Source of the DNA: Chryseobacterium mucoviscidosis
Lineage (GTDB): Bacteria > Bacteroidota > Bacteroidia > Flavobacteriales > Weeksellaceae
Assembly: GCF_002177115.1 (NCBI RefSeq)
Contig: NZ_MVAG01000057.1
Span: 124,001 to 188,000 of the forward strand
Reading direction: 5' to 3'
Length of the DNA: 64,000 bases
Shown: positions 1 to 7,921 of the stretch, in pieces
Numbering within the stretch: position 1 is the first letter of the stretch
Layout of the letters: each line of letters opens with the position of its first letter
Position numbers and translations under genes: made by a program
The notes under the pieces: model-generated
Told to the model about the DNA's origin: nothing
The model's input: the letters and a program-made list of their open reading frames with translations, nothing else
The model's database searches: none

Positions 1-2
1 CC

Positions 3-155
3 GGTGAAGAGCCTTTGCAGGGATCTACATTATATGCTCCATACGGAAAGGGGAATTTTATTTACACCCCGTTGGCATTTTTCAGGCAGTTACCTGCGGG
101 AAATGTTGGGGCGTCACGTTTATTTTTAAACTTTTTATCTGCACAGAAAAACTGA
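3..155 (+). CDS. PIG-L family deacetylase, C-terminal end (partial)
   Basis: The window opens inside a gene. Frame 3 reads about 50 residues, with the segments YGKGNFIYTPLAFFRQLP and AGNVGASRLFLNFLS, and stops at TGA 153-155. This tail resembles the C-terminus of the large PIG-L family (LmbE-like) zinc deacetylases of Bacteroidota, which remove acetyl groups from N-acetylglucosaminyl substrates. The catalytic domain lies outside the window, so the assignment rests on the tail and on the following symporter gene, a partner recalled for this family. The stop codon overlaps the next start (TGATG), which suggests translational coupling. The identity is a recollection of the family and not a verified match. 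Confidence 0.55.
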   Translation, partial: GEEPLQGSTLYAPYGKGNFIYTPLAFFRQLPAGNVGASRLFLNFLSAQKN

Positions 156-259
156 TGAATAAGCCACTTAAAAATTGGAATACATGGTACATTTTACTGG
201 CACTCGCTTTGGTAGTGCAGATTGCTTTTTATTATTGGTTTACTAAATTCTGGGCATGA
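155..259 (+). CDS. Small single-span membrane peptide (34 aa)
   Basis: ATG at 155 overlaps the upstream stop, and the stop TGA 257-259 overlaps the ATG of the symporter at 256. The 34 residues start MNKPLKNWNTWY and continue with a hydrophobic helix (about residues 12-30, ILLALALVVQIAFYYWF), ending TKFWA. One membrane span with a basic N-terminus suggests a cytoplasmic N-terminus. Overlap with both neighbours and the absence of any spacer strongly support translation as part of one operon. The function is unknown. It may be an accessory subunit of the symporter, as small membrane peptides are in some SSS carriers, but that is inference. Confidence 0.7.
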   Translation: MNKPLKNWNTWYILLALALVVQIAFYYWFTKFWA

Positions 260-1947
260 GTACGATAGATTGGACAGTTCTTATTTGTACACTGGTTGCA
301 GTGGTTGTGTACGGCGTATTTATCGGGCGTGGACAGAAAAGCAACGAATCTTACCTGAAAGCAGACAATAAAATGCCATGGTACATTGTGCTGATCGGAA
401 TTATGGCGACTCAGGCAAGTGCCATTACATTTCTTTCGGCGCCGGGACAGGCGTATACAGACGGGATGCGTTTCGTTCAGTATTACTTTGGGTTGCCTTT
501 GGCGATGATTGTGATCTGTATTACGTTTATCCCGATTTTTCAGCGGTTAAATGTTTACACGGCTTACGAATATTTAGAAAACCGTTTTGATAAGAAAACA
601 AGGGTTCTTACTTCGCTGCTTTTTCTTTTTTCGAGAGGTTTGTCAACAGGAATCAGCATTTATGCGCCGAGTATCATCTTATCCAGCGTTTTAAACTGGA
701 ATATTTACCTGACGAATGTCTTAACAGGCGGAATTCTATTGATTTATACCTATGTTGGCGGAGCAAAAGCCATTGCGCACACCCAAAAACTACAGTTTCT
801 CATTATTCTGGGAACCATGGCTTTTGCAGGGTATTTACTTATTGATAATATGCCGAATGGAATTGGTTTTAAGGATGCGCTTTATCTGGCGGGGAAATCC
901 GGAAAGCTGAATGTCATTACCACAGAATTCGACTGGAAAGACAAATACAATATCTGGAGCGGATTAATTGGCGGTTTTTTTCTGGCATTGTCTTATTTCG
1001 GGACAGACCAGAGTCAGGTTGGGAGATATATTACGGCGAAAGACAATACGAATGCAAAAATGGGGTTGCTGCTGAACGGATTGGTCAAAATTCCGATGCA
1101 GTTTGCAATTCTTTTAATTGGGGCTTTGCTTTTTGCTTTCTTTTCTCTGAAACCGGCTCCGATTTATTTTAACGAACGTTCTTATCAGCATTTAAAGGAA
1201 ACGAAACCCGAACAGGCAGCGGTTTTTGAAAAAGAACATCAGGATTTGCAGACAAAATTTAATGCAGAATCGAAGGAAATTTTGCAATTAAAACAAAACA
1301 ATTCTTCACAGCTTGAAACAAAAATTCAGGATTTTAAAAATACGCAGTCTCAGGTAAAAGCACTTCACGGAAGAGTAGAAGAAGCGATCAATCAGTCAAA
1401 CTTTAATGCAGAGAAAACGGATACGAATTATATTTTCCTGTATTTCGTGAAAAATACGTTACCTGTTGGAATGATCGGGTTGCTGTTTGCCGTTATTTTC
1501 CTTGCCAGTTGGGGTTCTATTTCGGCTGCGCTGAATTCCCTTGCTGCCTGTTCCTTAAAAGATGTTCATCTTATCTTTAAAAAAGAAATTCCGGATGACG
1601 AAACCGAACTGAAATACAGCCGACTTCACACGTTAGCGTGGGGAATTTTCTCCATCGGTGTTGCGATGTTTGCCACACAGATGGGTTCTCTTATTGAAGC
1701 GGTAAATGTATTGGGTTCCCTTTTCTACGGCCCAATATTGGGGATTTTCCTTGTTGCTTTTTACTTTAAAAAAATCAACGGGGCGAATGTATTTATTGCA
1801 GCTATTTTATCTGAAATTGCGGTGATTGCCGTTTATCAGTTCGATGTTGTTTCCTTCCTTTGGCTTAATGTGATCGGCGCAGCGGCGGTGATTGTATTTT
1901 CTGCAATCGTGTTACTGTTTTATAAGCCGAAAGCAGTAAATTCGTAA
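256..1947 (+). CDS. Sodium:solute symporter (SSS family)
   Basis: This 563-residue inner-membrane protein has about 13 hydrophobic segments, beginning at residue 5. It belongs to the SSS family, whose members couple Na+ entry to uptake of sugars, amino acids or similar solutes. The N-terminal part carries the family pattern with ATQASAITFLSAPGQAY near residues 51-67 and GTDQSQVGRY near 248. A hydrophilic, partly coiled-coil insertion of about 90 residues (roughly 300-392, rich in Lys, Glu and Gln) separates two membrane helices. The start overlaps the stop of the 34-residue peptide. The substrate cannot be read from sequence; linkage to a PIG-L deacetylase hints at an amino-sugar or glycoside product. 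Confidence 0.85.
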   Translation: MSTIDWTVLICTLVAVVVYGVFIGRGQKSNESYLKADNKMPWYIVLIGIMATQASAITFLSAPGQAYTDGMRFVQYYFGLPLAMIVICITFIPIFQRLNVYTAYEYLENRFDKKTRVLTSLLFLFSRGLSTGISIYAPSIILSSVLNWNIYLTNVLTGGILLIYTYVGGAKAIAHTQKLQFLIILGTMAFAGYLLIDNMPNGIGFKDALYLAGKSGKLNVITTEFDWKDKYNIWSGLIGGFFLALSYFGTDQSQVGRYITAKDNTNAKMGLLLNGLVKIPMQFAILLIGALLFAFFSLKPAPIYFNERSYQHLKETKPEQAAVFEKEHQDLQTKFNAESKEILQLKQNNSSQLETKIQDFKNTQSQVKALHGRVEEAINQSNFNAEKTDTNYIFLYFVKNTLPVGMIGLLFAVIFLASWGSISAALNSLAACSLKDVHLIFKKEIPDDETELKYSRLHTLAWGIFSIGVAMFATQMGSLIEAVNVLGSLFYGPILGIFLVAFYFKKINGANVFIAAILSEIAVIAVYQFDVVSFLWLNVIGAAAVIVFSAIVLLFYKPKAVNS

Positions 1948-2474
1948 GCAGATAATAAAAGCGTTTTTAAATTATAAATTTAAGCAGGATCTAAAAGAAA
2001 GTGGTTGTCCGCAATTTGTTATAATTAAAAAAACTTTGGGTTCTTTGCTGAGTGAAACGCCTTTGCGAACTTAAAAACAGTTGATATATAAATAAAATCT
2101 TAGCAATTCTTTGCGTTAAATAGCAGTATGATTAATAACAGATACTCAAAAAAAGAAAAGATCACAATGGCTTAAAAAATATTCGGTTTTTATTCTTTGG
2201 AGCGCTTTATATTTTGGGTTTGTTTAAACTCATTTTAAATTTAACCACAAAAGAGACAAAAGACTTTATTGGATATATTTAAAGTATTTCAAAAAGTCTG
2301 TAAAGAGAAAAAATCTTTGATTTTTTTTAACTTGTATGCTCTTTTTTGCCCATTTAAGTAGTTAACTCAAACAATTAAAGTGCTACAATCTTTTGCAGTA
2401 AAAAAGTGTAGACAAGTTTTTTATTAAGTTGAAACAATTTTAATCATAAAAATAAACAGACAAATAATAGTATT
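1948..2474. other. Non-coding stretch with intergenic repeat sequence
   Basis: There is no credible gene here. Around 2040-2130 there is a degenerate sequence with the words CTTTGCGAACTTAAA and TCTTTGCGTTAAA, which looks like decayed dispersed repeat DNA. From 2225 to about 2416 lies one copy of the TTAACCACAAAAG repeat that recurs near 31.8-32.3 kb. The final 60 bases before the DUF2911 gene are AT-rich leader sequence. I see no strong TAnnTTTG box close to the start of that gene. Confidence 0.6.
2225..2416 (+). repeat. Dispersed intergenic repeat, TTAACC..CAAAAG family, copy 1
   Basis: The copy shares, in order, CATTTTAAATTTAACC, GACAAAAGACTTTATTG, TTTAAAGTATTTCAAAAA, GAGAAAAAATCTTTGATT and a 3' end with CTTTTGCAGTAAA with the two copies at 31.8-32.3 kb. 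The ends TTAACCACAAAAG (2241-2253) and CTTTTGCAGTAAA (2390-2402) are imperfect inverted repeats. It lies upstream of the DUF2911 gene in the same orientation as the other copies. Confidence 0.75.
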
Positions 2475-2993
2475 ATGAAAACAATTTTTAAATCGGCTAC
2501 CGTTCTTGTGGCAGCCATGACGCTTTCGGTAAACGCTTTTGCGCAGGACACCAAAAAACCTGCAAGTCCTCCTGCTACGGCAACCGGAAAGATTAAGGAT
2601 GCCAATATTACGATCGCTTACAGCAGTCCTTCTGTTAAAGGGCGCACCATTTGGGGAGGTTTGGAACCGTATGATCAGGTTTGGCGTGCGGGAGCCAATG
2701 AAGCCACCACTTTTGAAACGGACAAAGATATTACCGTTCAGGGTAAAAAACTTCCTGCCGGAAAATACAGCTTTTTCTTAATTCCTAAAGAAAGCGGAAC
2801 ATGGACTGCCATCTTCAACAAGGAAGCAAAACAGTGGGGCGCCTACAAATACGAACAGGCAAAAGATGCTTTACGTGTAGACGTAAAAACAAAAGTACTG
2901 CCTGCAAAACAGGAAACTCTGGTGTACAAAATAAATAATAACGGATTCTCGATGGATTGGGATAAAATATCGGTTCCTGTGGAGATTAAGTAA
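2475..2993 (+). CDS. DUF2911 domain secreted protein
   Basis: A 172-residue protein with a signal peptide ([19 protein letters not shown], cleavage expected after NAFA before QDTKK). The mature part is one DUF2911 domain (about residues 35-170): [19 protein letters not shown], the acidic [11 protein letters not shown] stretch and [16 protein letters not shown] are characteristic of the family. It should lie in the periplasm or outer envelope. No enzymatic activity is known to me for the family. The gene stands alone between repeat DNA and a good terminator, so it is probably monocistronic. Confidence 0.85.
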   Translation: MKTIFKSATVLVAAMTLSVNAFAQDTKKPASPPATATGKIKDANITIAYSSPSVKGRTIWGGLEPYDQVWRAGANEATTFETDKDITVQGKKLPAGKYSFFLIPKESGTWTAIFNKEAKQWGAYKYEQAKDALRVDVKTKVLPAKQETLVYKINNNGFSMDWDKISVPVEIK

Positions 2994-3014
2994 GCTTGAA
3001 TATGAAATTTAAAG

Positions 3015-3038
3015 TCCCGAGTTTTCGGGATTTTTTTT
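3015..3038 (+). terminator. Rho-independent terminator after the DUF2911 gene
   Basis: The stem TCCCGA/TCGGGA with a four-base loop is followed by a run of eight T, starting about 20 bases after the stop codon. Confidence 0.85.
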
Positions 3039-3087
3039 ATTTTTGTAAATCATAAATATGAAAATGACAAGATAGTATTTATAAATG

Positions 3088-3888
3088 TTAATTATAGATC
3101 TCCATAGTGTCTTTTAATTCTTTTAGATTATCAAAGCTCAATCTAAAGTATTCACCACGTATCCTATGTTGTTTAAATTTTCGATGAAGTTCTGTTTCAA
3201 CTTGTCTGTTTGCATTCCAACATGCAATTAAATAAATTTGAGGTTCTTTAGATTGTAATGTTTTTTCTCTATAGTTTGGATTTTTACTATAGCCAATTTT
3301 TACTAATGCAGTTTCTGTATTAATCATTAAATAAACATAGTCAGTATGATTTTCAGAAACTCTTTTGTAATTATCATTAAAAATCTCCCTGTAAAAATCC
3401 ACAATTGGAATTAAATCAATTTGTTTGATAGCTTTATAATGTACGTTGATTAATGCTACATTTGGTCCAAATTTTTTTAACCCTTCAATATCTATATTTG
3501 TTATTGTAAAAAATCCATCTTTCTCCAAAATAGATCGGAGCTGTTTTTGAAAGGTATTAAATGCATGAATTTCATTTATTTCTAAATATTCTATTGCTAA
3601 TATTTTGCAAAATATTAAGAGTAAATGAGAATAATTAGGGTCATCTAATTTAATTTGTATGAGATTACCTCGGAGATTAGATTTATAATTTATATAAAAA
3701 ATTTCAATTAATATTGCTTCATTATTTTCTTCATGTAGACGGACTCCATAACATTCTTTATTTAATCCAATAATAACATTATTAATTTGCCCTGTTTGAT
3801 CATATTTGTTTAAAATATATATTAATTCTTCATCTAATAAAAAATGAAAATGAGCAAAATGCTCTTGCATTTTTTTTAAATCAGTCAT
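3088..3888 (-). CDS. GIY-YIG / T5orf172 (Mug113-like) domain protein
   Basis: A 266-residue protein. The C-terminal 80 residues match the T5orf172/Mug113 branch of the GIY-YIG nuclease fold: YVYLMINTETALVKIGYS (about 185-202), an Arg in the helix NPNYREKTLQS, and the Glu-containing helix VETELHRKFKQHRI followed by GEYFRLS. The N-terminal 180 residues are not recognised. GIY-YIG domains cut DNA, but T5orf172 proteins also occur as phage and mobile-element accessory proteins. The gene is far more AT-rich than the core genes nearby, consistent with acquisition. The neighbour upstream on the same strand is a DUF2971 gene 137 bases away, so the two may be cotranscribed. Confidence 0.75.
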   Translation of the reverse strand: MTDLKKMQEHFAHFHFLLDEELIYILNKYDQTGQINNVIIGLNKECYGVRLHEENNEAILIEIFYINYKSNLRGNLIQIKLDDPNYSHLLLIFCKILAIEYLEINEIHAFNTFQKQLRSILEKDGFFTITNIDIEGLKKFGPNVALINVHYKAIKQIDLIPIVDFYREIFNDNYKRVSENHTDYVYLMINTETALVKIGYSKNPNYREKTLQSKEPQIYLIACWNANRQVETELHRKFKQHRIRGEYFRLSFDNLKELKDTMEIYN

Positions 3889-4025
3889 AGAGTAATTTTA
3901 GAATGGTAAATATTAGAAAATAAAATAGTTCCTGTCCAGTAATGGTAAATGTTAATTCCGTTATTTAATCTAATTGATACTTTACGATAAAGAATCTTAA
4001 TAAGCATAAAAGGGAAAAAATATTA

Positions 4026-5096
4026 TTAATCTTTTATTACTATTTTTTTTAAATCAATTATTTTAAAAGTCTTATTATCTATTCTTTCCAGACAAATTTG
4101 CCCTAAACTTCTTTTTAATTTATCCTGTTCCTCATATTCTCCGGACATATAAAGTTTATCATTATAGTTTTCAAATAGATGGTTTACAAGTGTGATGAAA
4201 TTTTTATCTATATCTTTAAATTTTTCTTCACTTCTATTTTTAAGAGTAACTATTATGCCGTTATTATTAATGACTTCATCACAGTTAATTCCGGAAAAAA
4301 AATGTTTTCCTAAACTAATAGATTCAATTGATTTTTTTGAATAATAAAAAAATCTACTGTTTGTTCCTTCGTAATCCGATTCTCCTGGATATAAAGAACT
4401 AAAAGGAATCCCCATATTTCTTTTATAAATACCGAGTCTCCATTCGTCTTCATATTCCCATTCCTTTCGTTTTATGTTTGTGGAATATAAAAGTGGAATA
4501 TCAGGAGTTGAAAATTCTTGATCAAACATATTAATGAACTCTATATCTTCTACATATTGAACTGGGCGAAAACAATAGTTATCAATGTCATTATTTTTAA
4601 TATTAATATCGTTTAATAAATTTTCTGTATCAAATTCAATTACAAATCCAGATTCGTGTGTATAATGTGACCACATTAAAATATTAAAAGGTACTGTTGT
4701 TAAAGAAATTAATCCTATATTTCTTGTAAAATAATTGTAGGTGAAATTTCTAAAAGTATAGAAATTTCTTTTTATATCTTGTTCAAATAATTCATTTAAA
4801 TTTAATTTACTTAATTCAACAGGAGAAAACATTTGTTTATGGAAATTTTCAAATCTTTCTTTGGTAATATCTTTAAAATTTAATATTAATTCAGAACTAT
4901 CTATAGAATCATTAAAAGAATAAGGATGAGTAGCATAAAGACGCAAATTTTGTAGTGCACTTATTGAATTTTCAGAAATAGAATAATATTTATAAACAAC
5001 TTCGGGATTATTTCGTGGAGGAATTGTTTTTACAATATGATTTAATTTTTCATCTAATTGATAAATAAAATCTTTATAAATGTATTCTTGTGCCAT
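4026..5096 (-). CDS. DUF2971 domain protein
   Basis: A 356-residue soluble protein. Family hallmarks are the N-terminal VYKYYSISENSISALQN and LRLYATHPYSFNDSIDSSE, LMWSHYTHESGFVIEFD around residues 138-154, and EWEYEDEWRLGIY around 212-224. DUF2971 proteins are scattered through bacterial accessory genomes and often sit in variable islands; their biochemical role is not known to me. No signal peptide or membrane segment is visible, so it should be cytoplasmic. Very low GC and neighbours of the same kind suggest horizontal transfer. It may be cotranscribed with the GIY-YIG gene downstream. Confidence 0.75.
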   Translation of the reverse strand: MAQEYIYKDFIYQLDEKLNHIVKTIPPRNNPEVVYKYYSISENSISALQNLRLYATHPYSFNDSIDSSELILNFKDITKERFENFHKQMFSPVELSKLNLNELFEQDIKRNFYTFRNFTYNYFTRNIGLISLTTVPFNILMWSHYTHESGFVIEFDTENLLNDINIKNNDIDNYCFRPVQYVEDIEFINMFDQEFSTPDIPLLYSTNIKRKEWEYEDEWRLGIYKRNMGIPFSSLYPGESDYEGTNSRFFYYSKKSIESISLGKHFFSGINCDEVINNNGIIVTLKNRSEEKFKDIDKNFITLVNHLFENYNDKLYMSGEYEEQDKLKRSLGQICLERIDNKTFKIIDLKKIVIKD

Positions 5097-5247
5097 ACTT
5101 GATCTTCAGGTTTAGTTTGATTAATTATTAGTTAATTAAATATATATAAAAATATAATTTCTGATATGAAAAATTTCCAAAAATTTTGAAAATTAATTAA
5201 CATTTTAAGGTATATTAAATAATTTAAATCAAATCAATTTTTTTTAA

Positions 5248-5271
5248 AAATCCCAACAAAAGCTGGGATTT
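5248..5271 (-). terminator. Terminator for the 43-residue minus-strand gene
   Basis: AAATCCCA and TGGGATTT form an inverted repeat around an eight-base loop, with a T run on the minus strand. It lies 17 bases beyond the stop codon of the small gene at 5288-5419. Confidence 0.7.
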
Positions 5272-5287
5272 ATTTCTAAGTATAAGT

Positions 5288-5419
5288 TTATTTACTTTGC
5301 TGTTTCTTAGGTGGTTTCAAAGAAGGGGTATTTCCCGGTGTTTCTTTATTATCACGTTGTCGTTTATCTGGTTTCCCAGTTGATTCAGCTATTCTTTTTG
5401 GTCCTGGTTTAAGTGCCAT
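5288..5419 (-). CDS. Small basic protein, 43 aa, unknown
   Basis: The minus strand from ATG 5419 to TAA 5288 encodes 43 residues, starting MALKPGPKRIAESTGKP and ending LKPPKKQQSK. It is strongly basic, rich in Lys, Pro and Gln, and has no membrane segment. Three things support a real gene: a TAAATTTG -7 box about 28 bases upstream (5448-5455, minus), a perfect palindrome TTACGG-CTTT-CCGTAA upstream of that box, and a terminator just after the stop. The composition suggests a disordered nucleic-acid-binding or regulatory peptide. I do not recognise the family. Confidence 0.55.
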   Translation of the reverse strand: MALKPGPKRIAESTGKPDKRQRDNKETPGNTPSLKPPKKQQSK

Positions 5420-5447
5420 AATATTAATATTTTATTGTTAACTAAAT

Positions 5448-5455
5448 CAAATTTA
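5448..5455 (-). promoter_or_regulatory. -7 box TAAATTTG for the 43-residue gene
   Basis: Matches the Bacteroidota consensus TAnnTTTG exactly and is placed 28 bases before the ATG of the small minus-strand gene. Confidence 0.5.
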
Positions 5456-5476
5456 TAATTAATGATTGATATTACC

Positions 5477-5492
5477 TTACGGCTTTCCGTAA
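5477..5492. promoter_or_regulatory. Palindrome TTACGG-N4-CCGTAA, probable regulator site
   Basis: A perfect two-fold palindrome with a CTTT spacer, located about 22 bases upstream of the -7 box of the 43-residue gene, where a regulator would touch the -33 region. The same half-sites with the same four-base spacing recur at 62143-62160 upstream of the membrane protein operon. Confidence 0.5.
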
Positions 5493-5499
5493 ACAACAA

Positions 5500-5525
5500 A
5501 AAAATCCCAACTCTCGTAAGGATTT
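5500..5525 (-). terminator. Terminator-like hairpin after the first XRE gene
   Basis: AAATCC and GGATTT flank CAACTCTCGTAA. The minus strand continues into a run of T. Nearly the same sequence lies at the 3' end of the second XRE gene (13764-13788), so the element belongs to the duplicated module. It lies about 88 bases past the XRE stop codon. Confidence 0.6.
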
Positions 5526-5612
5526 ATTAGCAAGTTTGATATGTTTTTAAATATTTCAATACCAAAGCGTTCAATTTTATTTATTAAAATGTATATTTTA
5601 AAGTTGTAGTAA

Positions 5613-5975
5613 TTATTTAATTCTACCAAAAATTTTTCTTGCATCAATTTCTAAGTTCTTGTAAAATAATTCTTTTTCAGCAGTAAGTTTTTCTTCTAAA
5701 TCAAAAGATTCTTTAATTATAGATAATATAAAATCCAATGGTTTAAGAATGAATAATTCATTATAATCAATGCTTAATGATTGGCTTACTCTATATAGAA
5801 TTTTCCAACTTGTAGAATGCTCATACCTTTCTAATCGACCTATTGTTGTTTTATTAGATCCAATTAGAAGTCCAAGATTTTCTTGTGATAATTTTTTTCT
5901 AAGTCTTTCTACTCTGATTATACAACCTATCTGTAAACCTAATGCGTCAATTTCTTCATTACTATATTCTTGCAT
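5613..5975 (-). CDS. XRE-family HTH repressor, module A
   Basis: A 120-residue protein with one helix-turn-helix of the Cro/C1 type (about residues 14-70: IGCIIRVERLRKKLSQENLG, then GSNKTTIGRLERYEHSTS) and a short C-terminal helical tail. It should bind DNA as a dimer. It is divergent from the 189-residue gene at 6109, and the 133-base space holds a perfect 24-base palindrome that is the obvious operator; autoregulation and control of the partner are inferred. Its sequence is not closely similar to the XRE protein of the second module, although the partner proteins are about 90% identical. Confidence 0.85.
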   Translation of the reverse strand: MQEYSNEEIDALGLQIGCIIRVERLRKKLSQENLGLLIGSNKTTIGRLERYEHSTSWKILYRVSQSLSIDYNELFILKPLDFILSIIKESFDLEEKLTAEKELFYKNLEIDARKIFGRIK

Positions 5976-6005
5976 ACAGTAAAATTTGAAATATTAGATA
6001 TAATT

Positions 6006-6029
6006 ATTCGATACAAATTTGTATCGAAT
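6006..6029. promoter_or_regulatory. 24-base perfect palindromic operator, module A
   Basis: The half-site ATTCGATACAAA is followed directly by its exact reverse complement. It lies 30 bases from the XRE start and ends 14 bases before the TACATTTG box serving the partner gene, covering the -33 region. Binding by the adjacent XRE protein would block transcription of the 189-residue gene and probably of the repressor gene itself. Confidence 0.75.
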
Positions 6030-6043
6030 GTGAAGTTTTTTAT

Positions 6044-6051
6044 TACATTTG
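6044..6051 (+). promoter_or_regulatory. -7 box TACATTTG of the module A effector gene
   Basis: An exact TAnnTTTG match. The transcript would start near 6058 and carry the 31-base leader 6068-6098 that is identical in module B. Confidence 0.65.
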
Positions 6052-6067
6052 TAGAATAAGTTATGTA

Positions 6068-6098
6068 AGCAACCCCAAAAAACAATAAAAACACAAAA
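6068..6098 (+). repeat. Conserved 31-base leader, module A copy
   Basis: An A-rich leader beginning AGCAACCCCAAAAAAC and ending AACACAAAA, identical base for base to 14181-14211. It has no ordinary Shine-Dalgarno sequence. Identity is higher here than in the promoter, so it may matter for translation. Confidence 0.7.
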
Positions 6099-6108
6099 TC
6101 TTATTCGT

Positions 6109-6678
6109 ATGAAAAAGAACAGCATAGACTTTGAATCCCGCTTTTGGTGCGGTCGGAAGAAACATTCTGCACTTTCGCTGATGGAAGTTTTTTTCCAGTT
6201 TCATGATTGGGCAACCGCCAAAGAACGCCTAAATCTCATCGTGCAATACGCCGCAAAGCGCAAAACACGAATTCCGGAAGATGCTTCCGTTGTCTTTTAT
6301 TTTCACCAGTCGCTCCGGTCGTTTATTCGCGCAGCATATTCCCTTAGAAAAGATCGAGGAAAATGGCTGGTTCATGAACTTTCGGAACATAAAAATCCGA
6401 TGTTGCAGGGTTCGTTGTCGGAAAAAGAATACTGCGATCCGGCAAAAGTTTTCCGGAAAGCCTTTAAAAAATACCGTCTTGAGGAATTCGAAGAGTTTCT
6501 GTCGGAAATCGTGTATTTCTCGCTCGGAACCTTCAACAATGCACCGGAGCGTAATATCGTAGATCCGTATTTGCACCTCATCAAAATGCTGGATGCAGCA
6601 TGGCTCATTCTGGAACGTGAAAACAAAAGGGAAAAAATTCTGCATAAAGAGGAATCAATCGCTGAACTTCAGCCATGA
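6109..6678 (+). CDS. Conserved 189-aa protein of the XRE-linked module (copy A)
   Basis: A soluble, basic protein starting MKKNSIDFESRFWCGRKKH. It is predicted mostly helical, with conserved blocks LMEVFFQF (25-32), FYFHQSLRSFIRAAY (63-77), GKWLVHELSEHKNPM (84-98), DPAKVFRKAFKKYRLEEF (109-126) and ERNIVD..LHL..MLDAAWLI (147-168). It has no signal peptide and no motif I can assign to an enzyme. Copy B (14222-14791) has the same length and about 19 substitutions. It is divergent from an XRE repressor across a palindromic operator, the layout of a repressed effector or toxin-like gene. Codon use is richer in GC than its XRE partner. The function is unknown. Confidence 0.8.
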   Translation: MKKNSIDFESRFWCGRKKHSALSLMEVFFQFHDWATAKERLNLIVQYAAKRKTRIPEDASVVFYFHQSLRSFIRAAYSLRKDRGKWLVHELSEHKNPMLQGSLSEKEYCDPAKVFRKAFKKYRLEEFEEFLSEIVYFSLGTFNNAPERNIVDPYLHLIKMLDAAWLILERENKREKILHKEESIAELQP

Positions 6679-7225
6679 TCAGAATTTGTTTTAATCTGAA
6701 TTCGGGATAAGTTATCTTAAACGCACTATTAAAAAAAGAGACTCAAACAAGGATTCAGCTTTTAAGATATAGAAAGGCGAAAAACTTATCAAAGGAATAT
6801 TTTATTGAATATCCGTTAAACAACCTATTACTATGCACTGATATGAAAATCAATTATTTGTAACAGGTACTTCGACAAGCTCAGTGTGACACCTCTAATA
6901 CTAAACGCTTGATTTCTAGCGATGTCAAGCTGAGCCTGTCGAAGTTTAGGTTAATAAACGGGCAATCAAAAATATTTTTGTCTTTTTTAAATAAACGAAA
7001 TGCTTTTTTGTTTAGCTTACCAACTTTCAATAAGGAAAAAAAATCTTTTGTTTTTTTCGTCACAGATTAACATAATGCTATAAATCAATCATTTAATCTG
7101 TTTCTTGTCCCGAACTGAGGTTGTTTTGATTAAAGATAGAAGGCAATTCGGTAATAAAATTTATAACAAAAAAAACACTTCCATTATTGTATGAAAGTGT
7201 TAAATGTAATCAGGCTTTTAATTTT
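6679..7225. other. Non-coding stretch holding a MITE-like element
   Basis: There is no credible gene. The element at 6805-6969 is described separately. The bases before and after it are AT-rich and without a clear promoter or hairpin. A 60-codon frame on the minus strand (6881-7063) runs through the element and has no coding character. Confidence 0.6.
6805..6969. mobile_element. MITE-like palindromic element, copy 1 (165 bp)
   Basis: The ends TTGAATATCCGTT and AACGGGCAATCAA are imperfect terminal inverted repeats. Inside are two long arms, ACTTCGACAAGCTCAG (from 6869) and CTGAGCCTGTCGAAGT (to 6945), that can fold into a hairpin. Flanks AATATTTTA and AATATTTTT (8 of 9 bases) look like a target duplication. 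A copy about 90% identical lies at 32114-32279. It has no coding capacity, so any movement would need an enzyme in trans. Confidence 0.75.
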
Positions 7226-7921
7226 CTAAATTGTTTTCAGGTACAATTCCTGCAATTCCTCCGCCGAAAAAGCTTTTGAAGGAAGATGCTGTACCAGTTC
7301 GCCCTGCTTCATGATCCCGATATTGGTAGCAACACTTACCGCATTGAAGATATCGTGGGTTGCCATAAGAACGGTTCTGCCTTCGTTTCCTAACTGCCTT
7401 ACAATTTCTGTAAATTCTGCGGTGGCAATCGGGTCCAGTCCGCTCGTAGGTTCGTCCAGAAGAAGAACTTTGGCGTTTTTGGCGAGTGCAATGGCAATTC
7501 CTACTTTCTGCCGCATCCCTTTCGAGTAACCGCCCAAAGGTTTTTCGTGGGCAGTTTCCTGCAATCCGGTACGTTTCAGCAAAGCGGAAAGTTCATTTTT
7601 ATCATAATTAAATCCGGCAATCTTCGAGAAAAAATCAAGGTTTTCAATTCCTGTAAGATTGGGATAAAGCAATACCGTTTCCGGGATGTAAGCCAGATGT
7701 TTTTTAATCTTTTCAGGATGATCTTTTACGGATATATTATGGATGAAAGCATCTCCCGAAGTGGCTTTAATTAAACCCAAGAGGATATTAATGGTGGTGC
7801 TTTTTCCTGCGCCGTTCTGCCCGAGAAGAGCGAAGATTTCACCTTCCTGAATTTCGAGATCAAGAGATTTTAAGGCTGTAAAATCGTTGTATTTTTTATG
7901 GAGATTAATGGTTTTTAACAT
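7226..7921 (-). CDS. ABC transporter ATP-binding protein
   Basis: A 231-residue nucleotide-binding subunit. The Walker A motif is GQNGAGKST (34-42), the Q-loop region includes AYIPE, the signature is the variant GGYSKGMRQKVG, Walker B is VLLLDEPTSGLDP and the H-loop is MATHD. It belongs to the ABC-2/NosF-like group that energises integral permeases at the cytoplasmic membrane. Its start overlaps the end of the DUF3526 permease gene by seven bases, so it is the last gene of the operon. The YSKGM form of the signature is usual in this group. Confidence 0.92.
   Translation of the reverse strand: MLKTINLHKKYNDFTALKSLDLEIQEGEIFALLGQNGAGKSTTINILLGLIKATSGDAFIHNISVKDHPEKIKKHLAYIPETVLLYPNLTGIENLDFFSKIAGFNYDKNELSALLKRTGLQETAHEKPLGGYSKGMRQKVGIAIALAKNAKVLLLDEPTSGLDPIATAEFTEIVRQLGNEGRTVLMATHDIFNAVSVATNIGIMKQGELVQHLPSKAFSAEELQELYLKTI

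Noticed and set aside
6229..6645. A 138-codon frame antisense to the 189-aa gene (copy A), plus similar ones in copy B
   Set aside because: It is a mirror of the coding frame. The sense frame is conserved at protein level between copies, while antisense frames differ in length and have no promoter.
6109..6678. A possible HEPN-type RNase motif (Arg..His) in the 189-aa protein
   Set aside because: The Arg at residue 83 in copy A is Tyr in copy B, so the spacing to His 89 is not conserved. There is no other support for the fold.
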